This document shows, in pieces, positions 14,654-21,185 of a stretch of DNA of 21,185 bases. Every line of letters begins with the position of its first letter. Position 1 is the stretch's first letter. The notes under the pieces are model-generated. The model did no database searches. It was not told the DNA's origin and saw only the letters and a program-made list of their open reading frames with translations. Made by a program: the position numbers and the translations under genes. This DNA is from DATJUF01 sp035524095 (GTDB taxonomy: Bacteria > Desulfobacterota > Binatia > Binatales > Binataceae), in NCBI GenBank assembly GCA_035524095.1, contig DATKPK010000266.1:1-21185 (forward strand), in the 5' to 3' direction.

Positions 14654-15771
14654 CAGGAGGGCTCGCCAGAGCTAAAACGCGCTGGTGAAAAGGGTTGCAA
14701 ATCGATTACCGGCTGGCGCCCAGCAACAAGATCGGCGATGACTTCGCCGGTCAAGGCTGAAAGCAGGATACCGCTGCGGAAATGGCCGGTCGCGTAAATG
14801 ACGTTGGGTAGAGACGGGGAGATGCCTAACACCGGTAGCAAATCGTGGGTGGCGGGACGAAGTCCGGCCCAAGCCTCGCGAAAGGCGAGGTTGCTCAGCG
14901 CGGGAACCATCGCGAGCGCGGCGCTGACGATTTTTTCCATCCCTGCGAGCGTGACCGAGCGGTTGAAGCCCGCCTGCTCCATCGTTGAGCCGGCCAAGAT
15001 ACGGCCGTCCCGCCGTGGTACCAGGTAGCCGCGCGACGAAAATACAGGAGGGCCAATCAGACCAGGGCGGCCATCGAAACATACGATTTGACCGCGCACC
15101 GGGTGGAGGGTGAGACGGTCGGATTCGAGGCCGCGGATCGAATGGGACCAGGCGCCCGCTGCGACGACCACTATATCCGCTTCGAGTGATGAGCCGTCGT
15201 GCAGCCGGATGCCGCTCGCGCGTCCTCCAGTTGTGAGGATCGTGTCTGCGCTGGCTCCTTCGCTCAGGATGGCGCCGGCTCGAACCGCGGCGACAGCGTA
15301 GGACTGCGTGAGCTTGCGGTTGTCGAGAGGACGGTCCTCGGGCATGTAGAGGGCATGGAGAGTGTTGTGGCCGATCGCGGGTTCGAGTTTGCGAGCCTGA
15401 GCAGGCGTAAGCTCTTCAACTACGCCGCCGGCCTGCCGCTGCCATCGCGCACGCGCTTCCAACTCTTTGTGATCGGCGCGATCGAGAGCCAGATAAAGAA
15501 TGCCCGTAGGGCCGTATTCGGGATCGACGCCGCTGGCTTCGATCAGACGAGGAAGAATTTCGCGAAAGGCATCGCGGGCGCGGAGGCAGAGATCGAAAAA
15601 AGGTCCGGCGCCTTGGGCCTCGGCCTGCGGGGCGATCAAACCAGCGGCAGCCCATGAGGCTTCCTGACCGACGCGCGCTCGCTCGAGAACGGTGACCGTC
15701 GCGCCCTCGCGTGCGAGCCGCCAAGCGATTGAAGTGCCGATGATTCCGCCGCCGAGGATAACGACCTTCAC
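14653..15771 (-). CDS. thiO: Glycine oxidase ThiO (FAD-dependent)
   Basis: A 372-residue FAD enzyme of the D-amino-acid-oxidase superfamily. ThiO oxidises glycine to the imine (dehydroglycine) used for the thiazole ring of thiamine. The N-terminal FAD-binding Rossmann fold shows VVILGGGIIGTSIAWRLA, then the ThiO-typical EASWAAAGLIAPQAEAQG. Near the C-terminus are GLRPATHDLLPVLG and YATGHFRSGILLSALTG, which shape the substrate and flavin site. The start is GTG at 15771, in phase with the first beta strand; no Shine-Dalgarno is evident. No thiS, thiG or other thiamine gene is in the window, so a related amine or amino-acid oxidase role is possible. It is followed directly by the receiver-like gene with a one-base overlap. 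Confidence 0.85.
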   Translation of the reverse strand: MKVVILGGGIIGTSIAWRLAREGATVTVLERARVGQEASWAAAGLIAPQAEAQGAGPFFDLCLRARDAFREILPRLIEASGVDPEYGPTGILYLALDRADHKELEARARWQRQAGGVVEELTPAQARKLEPAIGHNTLHALYMPEDRPLDNRKLTQSYAVAAVRAGAILSEGASADTILTTGGRASGIRLHDGSSLEADIVVVAAGAWSHSIRGLESDRLTLHPVRGQIVCFDGRPGLIGPPVFSSRGYLVPRRDGRILAGSTMEQAGFNRSVTLAGMEKIVSAALAMVPALSNLAFREAWAGLRPATHDLLPVLGISPSLPNVIYATGHFRSGILLSALTGEVIADLVAGRQPVIDLQPFSPARFSSGEPS

Positions 15772-16004
15772 TTAGATACTCCGCCCCACAACGCGAGAGT
15801 AGCAGGGCAATGACCCGAGCTTAACCGTCGCGAGGCTGACAGGATAGCAGCGAGCGGAGGACGTCCACCCGCAAGGGCACCGGTGCGCTATAGTAGCGTC
15901 GCGGAGCAACGAGGGGCGAGACGATGAAGCGTCAGGCATGCGAAAGCTGCCGAATCATTCCTAGCACTGTCAGAGACAAGCCTAGCAGAGTCAAGGGAAG
16001 CATC

Positions 16005-17165
16005 ATGGTTAAAGCGGAGCAGGCGCTGGAGACGCAGTTGATTCACGCGGGTGAACCGTCGCCACGAATCGAAGGCGCGGTCAGTATGCCGATTTTTCAA
16101 TCGTCGACATACGAGTACGGCGGTGAGGGCAGCTATCACGACATACGCTATATCCGGCTTAACAATACCCCTAATCATCAGGCGTTACACGCCAAGCTGG
16201 CGGCGATAGAAAGTGCAGAAGCGGCGCTGGTGATGGCGAGCGGGATGGCTGCGGTGGCGACCACGCTGCTGACTGTGATTGGTGCGGGCGAGCGGCTGAT
16301 GGCACAGGATTGCCTTTACGGCGGCACGCATGACCTGTTGCGGGTTGAATTTCCGCGGTTAAGTATAGCAACCGACTTTATCGATTGCACGAATCCCGCG
16401 AACTGGCGGGAACAATTGACGCCGCAAACGCGAGCAATCTATGTCGAGACAATCTCAAATCCATTGATGGAGGTTGGAGATCTGCGGGCGGTGGCAGAAT
16501 TTGCGCGCGCACACGGATTGGTTTCGATAATCGATAACACCTTCGCGAGCCCGGTGAACTTCCGTCCGGCGGAGCTTGGGTTCGACCTGTCGGTGCACAG
16601 CGGCACGAAGTACTTGAATGGTCATTCAGACATCGTGGCGGGAGCGGTCATTGGCCGCGCCGATCTTGTGAGCCAAATCAATTTGATGCTGGGTCATTTG
16701 GGAGCGGCGCTCGATCCCCACGCCTGCTTCCTGCTTCATCGGGGGCTCAAGACTCTGGCGGTACGGGTGCGTTATCAAAACGAGAGTACACTCAAGATTG
16801 CACAATTTCTGGAGGCACAACCTGAGGTTGCGCGAGTCCACTATCCGGGGCTGGCGAGCAGCCCAAACTATCGGCGGGCGGCCGAATTGTTTGAGGGTTC
16901 GAGCGGCTGTCTCAGTTTCGAACTCAAGGGTGGACTGGAAGCGGCGGAAGCGTTTATCCGCAAATTGACGCTGCCAATATGCGCGCCGAGCCTTGGCGGG
17001 GTCGAAAGCCTGATTACCCGGCCTGCGACGACTTCGCATGCGGGGATGCTGCGCGATGAGCGGGAGAAGGCGGGAATCAGCGATGGATTGATCCGCCTTT
17101 CAGTCGGGCTGGAGGCAACTGCCGATTTGATTTCCGACTGCGAGCAAGCGCTCAGGGCGATTTGA
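16005..17165 (+). CDS. PLP-dependent transsulfuration enzyme (Cys/Met metabolism family)
   Basis: A 386-residue fold-type I PLP enzyme of the cystathionine gamma-synthase/gamma-lyase/O-acetylhomoserine sulfhydrylase family. The PLP-binding lysine is in SVHSGTKYLNGHSD (Lys202). Other family marks are ALVMASGMAAVATTLL, the YGGTHDLL motif, IDNTFASPV and SLGGVESLITRPATTSH. The reaction (synthase, lyase or sulfhydrylase) cannot be decided from sequence. ATG 16005 was chosen because it puts LIHAG near residue 11 as in relatives, with AAGGGAAG just upstream. An in-frame ATG at 15924 also has a good GAGGGG seven bases upstream and would add a 27-residue basic tail with CESC, so two starts are possible. 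It is divergent from thiO. A lone TATAGT at 15889-15894 may be a -10 element, but no matching -35 was found. Confidence 0.88.
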   Translation: MVKAEQALETQLIHAGEPSPRIEGAVSMPIFQSSTYEYGGEGSYHDIRYIRLNNTPNHQALHAKLAAIESAEAALVMASGMAAVATTLLTVIGAGERLMAQDCLYGGTHDLLRVEFPRLSIATDFIDCTNPANWREQLTPQTRAIYVETISNPLMEVGDLRAVAEFARAHGLVSIIDNTFASPVNFRPAELGFDLSVHSGTKYLNGHSDIVAGAVIGRADLVSQINLMLGHLGAALDPHACFLLHRGLKTLAVRVRYQNESTLKIAQFLEAQPEVARVHYPGLASSPNYRRAAELFEGSSGCLSFELKGGLEAAEAFIRKLTLPICAPSLGGVESLITRPATTSHAGMLRDEREKAGISDGLIRLSVGLEATADLISDCEQALRAI

Positions 17166-17444
17166 AGAAAATTGGCGGTATCTATGTCTACTGTAGTAGA
17201 GTAGTTGAATAAGCACCTATCAGCGGCGAAGGCTGCGCGCACGGACACGCTGGCGCCTATATAGAATTTGGAAGGTCGGCGAGTGGCCGGTTGGAGATGT
17301 TTCGTCCCATGTCCCATTCTGGTGGGCTTGACGATGGAAGGACAGCATCTGGCGTGCCTGTGAGCGCTTAAGTGCCATCCAAGTGGGGGCATTCCTTTTG
17401 CTGATAGTCCCGGCGACGCGTTTCATCACGGGAATCAAGCGGAA

Positions 17445-20400
17445 ATGGCGAAAAGCAAGAGTCCGGGGAAAGAGGGTTATCCGCTCCGCGAATACGGGGG
17501 TCGAAATGATGCCGAGGCTGACTCAGTTGTAATCAAAAGAGCCGCTGGAGCAGATCGATTGAAGATAGCGCAGCGCCGCAAGACTGCCCGAATTGCGTTG
17601 CCCAAGCGCTATACCGGGTTGTTGGTTCTCGCGACCTTCATTTGGCTCGGCTATCAGGTGACATATCTGGGCTGGGATTACCGACTCGGTGTCTTGGGCG
17701 GGGCGACCCTGGCGTTGCATCTGCTGAATTTTCTGATCGTTATCGGCAGCGCATCGCTCCTCATGACTGCTTTTGGGCGGCGCAATTGGCGGTGGATTCT
17801 GCTCGGCGCAAGCCTGACCATGATCGGTTCGGCGTTCACGCTCGGTTTGATTAACGCGACGCCACTACCGTTGCTGACCACGTTAATCATTTTAGAAATG
17901 ATGCCGGGAGCGGTCGCGCCGTGGCGTTGGTACTGGAGCGGCGGCCTAGCGATGGCGGGGTTCGGGACCATGCTCCTGATGCAGGGTCTGACGTCGGAAC
18001 AATACCCATGGCGATATCCCTGGAACCACTATTGGTTCGCGCTGGTTCTAGTGATTTCAATCGCCTTTGTCAGTGACGTCATGCGCGACCTGCGGCGGAC
18101 GAGGCGGGGGTTGGCGCGGCTGCAGCGGGCTGAGAAGCAGCTGATCGCGACGCGCGCCGAGCTTCGCGAGCGTGTCGAGATGCTCCAGGCGAATGAAAGC
18201 AAGTTGCTGGCGGAGATGGCCGGGCGCCAACGTGCCGAGCGACGAGCAGGGGGCAACGAATCATTCCTCCAGGCGATTTTTGAGGCGAGTCCTGATCCGA
18301 TCGGGATTAGCAGTATGCCGGAAGGCAAGCTGATCGATCTCAACCCAGCCTACGCCGCGATTCTAGGAGTGAAGCGCGAAGAAGCGATCGGGCGAAAGAT
18401 GACCGACATCAATGGCGTGGTCGACGAGCGCGACTTCAAGGAATACGCCAGACGAATCATGGCTGATGGGTCGGTCAATAACATGGCAATGGATCTGACG
18501 GGACTTGATGGCAAGCAGCGGCCATATCTGGTCTCGGCGGTGCTCGCTCATCTCAATGGTCAGCCTTGTGCGGTCGCGATTGCTCGCGACATCAGCGGAG
18601 TACGCGAGGCTGGGGAACTGTTGCAAAAATTAGCACTGGCGAGTCCCGATCCGATGGCGCTCACTTCGTTCCCGGAAGCCAGGATGATCTATTGCAACCG
18701 GCGATACGAAGAGCTGGTCGGAATGCGACAAAGTCAGATTGTCGGCCAAACGGTAGCCGAACTGAATGTGTGGACGAATAAGGAAAAAGAGCAGGAGTAT
18801 GGCCATCGGCTCACTGCTGAGGGTCAGGTCCGTAATTTCGAAGGAGATTTGCGCTCGACTGATGGAACGGTCCGGCGCTGCCTGCTTTCTGGAGTCAAAT
18901 TAGAAATCAACGGACAGACCTGCGTGCTCACGGTCAGCCGAGACATCAGCGAAATAGAACAGACCCGGCGCGAATTGGTGATGGCGCGCGAAGCGCTGAA
19001 GGCGCAAGTCGAGGCGCTGAAAACGAGCGAGGGGCGGCTGTATCAAGAGGCGCGCGATCGCGAAACGGCGGAGCAGCGTTTGCAGAAGAGTGAGGCGATG
19101 CTTCGCCAAGTGTTCGACTCAAGTATCGACATCATTGGTATCAACAGCCTGCGGGATGGCCGGTATATCGCAGCCAACCGGAGCCTCGCTGCGTTTGCCG
19201 GTCTCCGGCTGAAGGAACTGCTGGGCCGATCAGCGCTCGATCTCAACCAGTGGGAGGATCGCGAACGTGCCAATGAGTATCTGCGCTTGCTAAAGCGTGA
19301 TGGCTCGGTGCATGCATTTGAGGCCAATTTGCGGCGCTGGGACGGAACGCTGGTCCCGCACATCGCGTCGGCAGTAGTCGCCCAAATCGAGGGTGAACCG
19401 TGCGTCGTGGCTATCGCTCACGATATCTCGGTGCTCAAGCGAACCGAGACCGAGCTGTTGGTGGCCCGGGAAGAGCTGTCGCGGCAGGTGGAAGCGCTTC
19501 GGGAGAGCGAGCGGCGCGTGCAGCAAAGCGAGACCGTGCTGCGAAAAATCTTTGATGCTAGTCCGGAGGCCACAGCGTTGATTCGGCTGTCGGATGGCAA
19601 GCATTTGGCGGTGAATCAGGCTTGTTCGGAAATCTTAGGTTATACGCTCGAGGAGCTGGAACGGATCGCCAATCAGGATCTGAAACTCTGGGCGACGGAA
19701 GAGGGTTGGCAAGAGTATATCAGGCGGGTGCATGAGGAAGGCCGAGTCCGCAACATGGAAAGCGCGCTGCTGACGAAGGACGGCCGCGCGGTGATGAGCC
19801 AGATCTCCTCGGAATTGGTCGAAATCGACGGACAAAAATGCGTTGTTGCGATGGTCGCAGATATCACGGAGCGCAAGCGCGCGGAGAGCGAGTTATGGAC
19901 GGCGCGCGAGGAATTATCGCGGCAGGTGGAGGCGTTGCGAGAGAGTCAGCGGCGCGCTCAACAGAGCGAAATGATCCTGCGGAAGATTTTTGACGCGTCA
20001 CCCAACTCGACGGCGCTGATCCGGCTGAAGGATGGCAAACACCTCGCGGTAAACGAAGCTACGACGCGAATGTTCGGCTACTCAGCCGAAGAGTTCAGCA
20101 AGACCGCCAATCAAGATCTTGGACTTTGGGTCGATGATGCTGACCGGCTGAAGTACTTGCAACTGGTCAAGAAGGACAGTTCGCTGCGGAATATGGAAGT
20201 ACGGATGCGCCGGAAAAGCGGAGAGACTTTATTCGCCCAGCTCTCGGCGGAGATAGTGCAGATAGCCGGCGATGATTGCCTCGCGGCGATCGCGATCGAT
20301 ATCACCGAGCGCAAGCGGATCGAGACCGAACTGGTGGCGGCACGTGAAGAGGCGGTTGCAGCGTCGGAGGCGAAATCTAATTTCCTATCGAGCATGTCGC

Positions 20401-21185
20401 ATGAAATCCGGACGCCGATGAATGCGATGCTGGGGATGGCAGACCTGTTGTGGGAGACCCAGCTAACGGCTGAGCAGCGGCGTTATCTCGATACGATCCG
20501 CAGTAACAGCAACTCACTTCTGGATTTGATTAACGGCATCCTCGACCTGGCAAAGGTGGAAAGCGGCCGGCTGAGTCTCGAATGGATTCCATTTGATCTG
20601 CGCGAACTGGTGGAGCGTGTGCTGGAGACGCTCGGAGTCCGAGCCCATCAGAAGTGGCTCGAACTAGCCGCGCGAATCGATCCAGCGGTGCCGACTGACC
20701 TGGTGGGCGACCCGACGCGATTGCGCCAGATCTTGATGAATCTCATAGGCAACGCGATCAAGTTTACGGAGCGCGGCGAGGTCGTGCTCACAATCGAGCT
20801 GGAGGGTGAGAATACGCCAGCGAATGGCAAGAAGATCGAAGAGCTGAAGCGGCAGCCGCGGCAACAGAAGTTACGCTTCGTGGTGCGGGACACAGGTATT
20901 GGGATAGCGCACAATCGCCTTGACGAGATTTTCGCGAGTTTCGCCCAGGCCGACTCGTCCACGGCGCGCAAATATGGCGGAAGCGGGCTCGGACTGGCGA
21001 TCGTCAAGCGGCTGGTGGAACTCATGGGTGGATCCTTGGCAGTCGAAAGCGAACGTAGCAAGGGCAGCGTGTTCAGCTTCACCGTGCCGTTACAGGTTCA
21101 AGGCGGGGAGGGAAGCCTACAGCGAGGCATCGTAATGCCTAAGGCGGGAGCAGCAGAGGCGGAAAAGCCGGCGCCCCGAATCACC
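17445..21185 (+). CDS. Membrane sensor histidine kinase with five PAS domains (partial, runs off the edge)
   Basis: The frame is open from ATG 17445 to the last base: 1247 residues and no stop. About 55 cytoplasmic residues precede five or six hydrophobic segments (about 57-210), then a coiled coil. Five PAS modules follow, starting near residues 274, 392, 553, 699 and 845. Each ends with a G-x-x-C...DI strand (Cys375, 493, 653, 799, 945). The HisKA domain has the phospho-accepting His986 in SMSHEIRTPMN. The ATPase domain has N-box Asn1103 (LMNLIGNAIKFT), G1 box DTGIGI (Asp1149) and G2 box GGSGLGLAIV (from 1178). H-box and ATPase type match BarA/hybrid kinases, so receiver or Hpt domains probably follow beyond the window. 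An in-frame stop at 17361-17363 and absence of other start codons support this ATG; its ribosome binding site is weak. Signal and partner are unknown. Confidence 0.92.
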   Translation, partial: MAKSKSPGKEGYPLREYGGRNDAEADSVVIKRAAGADRLKIAQRRKTARIALPKRYTGLLVLATFIWLGYQVTYLGWDYRLGVLGGATLALHLLNFLIVIGSASLLMTAFGRRNWRWILLGASLTMIGSAFTLGLINATPLPLLTTLIILEMMPGAVAPWRWYWSGGLAMAGFGTMLLMQGLTSEQYPWRYPWNHYWFALVLVISIAFVSDVMRDLRRTRRGLARLQRAEKQLIATRAELRERVEMLQANESKLLAEMAGRQRAERRAGGNESFLQAIFEASPDPIGISSMPEGKLIDLNPAYAAILGVKREEAIGRKMTDINGVVDERDFKEYARRIMADGSVNNMAMDLTGLDGKQRPYLVSAVLAHLNGQPCAVAIARDISGVREAGELLQKLALASPDPMALTSFPEARMIYCNRRYEELVGMRQSQIVGQTVAELNVWTNKEKEQEYGHRLTAEGQVRNFEGDLRSTDGTVRRCLLSGVKLEINGQTCVLTVSRDISEIEQTRRELVMAREALKAQVEALKTSEGRLYQEARDRETAEQRLQKSEAMLRQVFDSSIDIIGINSLRDGRYIAANRSLAAFAGLRLKELLGRSALDLNQWEDRERANEYLRLLKRDGSVHAFEANLRRWDGTLVPHIASAVVAQIEGEPCVVAIAHDISVLKRTETELLVAREELSRQVEALRESERRVQQSETVLRKIFDASPEATALIRLSDGKHLAVNQACSEILGYTLEELERIANQDLKLWATEEGWQEYIRRVHEEGRVRNMESALLTKDGRAVMSQISSELVEIDGQKCVVAMVADITERKRAESELWTAREELSRQVEALRESQRRAQQSEMILRKIFDASPNSTALIRLKDGKHLAVNEATTRMFGYSAEEFSKTANQDLGLWVDDADRLKYLQLVKKDSSLRNMEVRMRRKSGETLFAQLSAEIVQIAGDDCLAAIAIDITERKRIETELVAAREEAVAASEAKSNFLSSMSHEIRTPMNAMLGMADLLWETQLTAEQRRYLDTIRSNSNSLLDLINGILDLAKVESGRLSLEWIPFDLRELVERVLETLGVRAHQKWLELAARIDPAVPTDLVGDPTRLRQILMNLIGNAIKFTERGEVVLTIELEGENTPANGKKIEELKRQPRQQKLRFVVRDTGIGIAHNRLDEIFASFAQADSSTARKYGGSGLGLAIVKRLVELMGGSLAVESERSKGSVFSFTVPLQVQGGEGSLQRGIVMPKAGAAEAEKPAPRIT
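19464..20339 (+). repeat. Tandem near-duplicate PAS modules, 438-bp period
   Basis: Within the kinase gene, the stretch starting around 19464 recurs 438 bases later (about 19902 onward). Protein segments such as AREELSRQVEALRES, LRKIFDAS and DGKHLAVN are repeated nearly unchanged, and corresponding landmarks are exactly 146 residues apart (699 and 845; Cys799 and Cys945). Many third codon positions differ, so the duplication is not fresh. The preceding module, around residue 553, shares the layout, but its linker carries about 14 extra residues. Confidence 0.8.

Noticed and set aside
17166..17444. Promoter or small gene in the 279-base gap before the sensor kinase
   Set aside because: A TATATAGA-like stretch near 17258 has no -35 partner, and short frames on both strands show nothing recognisable.
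20341..20346. Further CACGTG hexamers (also at 1790-1795 and 9671-9676) as extra parS sites
   Set aside because: Flanking bases do not match the parS consensus beyond one partial arm, and all lie inside coding sequence.
1..21185. Mobile element, CRISPR array, tRNA/rRNA or defence system
   Set aside because: No transposase, integrase, regular short-repeat array, cloverleaf or known defence gene was seen; gene content is core-like throughout.

Overview
The window reads as part of the main chromosome of a free-living Gram-negative bacterium of moderately high GC. It carries an outer-membrane lipoprotein carrier (LolA) and a MacA-type periplasmic adaptor, so it has an outer membrane. It pairs these with RNase J, a DksA-type zinc-finger regulator and a many-PAS sensor kinase. 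The order RNase J, FtsK, LolA, RimO, DksA recalls deltaproteobacterial-grade lineages (Desulfobacterota, Myxococcota, Binatota). That placement is an inference from gene content and is not proven. I see no phage, insertion sequence, CRISPR array, tRNA or rRNA.

Left edge (1-269): no recognisable gene, but a cluster of ParB-binding (parS) sites. There are two perfect 16-mers (142-157 and 233-248) and one imperfect copy cut by the window edge (1-14). The middle one sits at the exact centre of a 50-bp perfect palindrome. Clustered parS sites usually mark the origin-proximal segregation region, so oriC and parAB may lie nearby.

Region 270-5602: a minus-strand MacB-type ABC transporter and its MacA-like adaptor form an efflux pair without a TolC gene in view. 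Next is a secreted beta-propeller (TolB-like) protein on the minus strand, with a small DUF309 protein divergent from it.

Region 5623-12977, housekeeping: single-stranded DNA-binding protein (minus strand) is divergent from RNase J. Their intergenic region holds a good sigma70-type promoter and two inverted repeats. Downstream on the plus strand come FtsK, LolA, RimO and DksA. They join chromosome processing, envelope lipoprotein transport, ribosome modification and stringent-response transcription control in one co-directional run. FtsK has an odd start: its only good Shine-Dalgarno points at an ATC codon.

Region 12978-21185: a gene-poor 337-bp gap; an Mrp/MinD-like ATPase; a minus-strand pair of glycine oxidase (ThiO) and a degenerate receiver-domain protein overlapping by one base; a plus-strand PLP-dependent transsulfuration enzyme; and a membrane sensor histidine kinase with five PAS domains that runs off the right edge (1247 residues visible, no stop). 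Two of its PAS modules are near-copies at an exact 146-residue period.

Most of the window is ordinary core genome. The best candidates for something unusual are the palindrome-embedded parS cluster, the probable ATC start of ftsK, the operator-like repeats between ssb and rnj, and the amplified PAS array.
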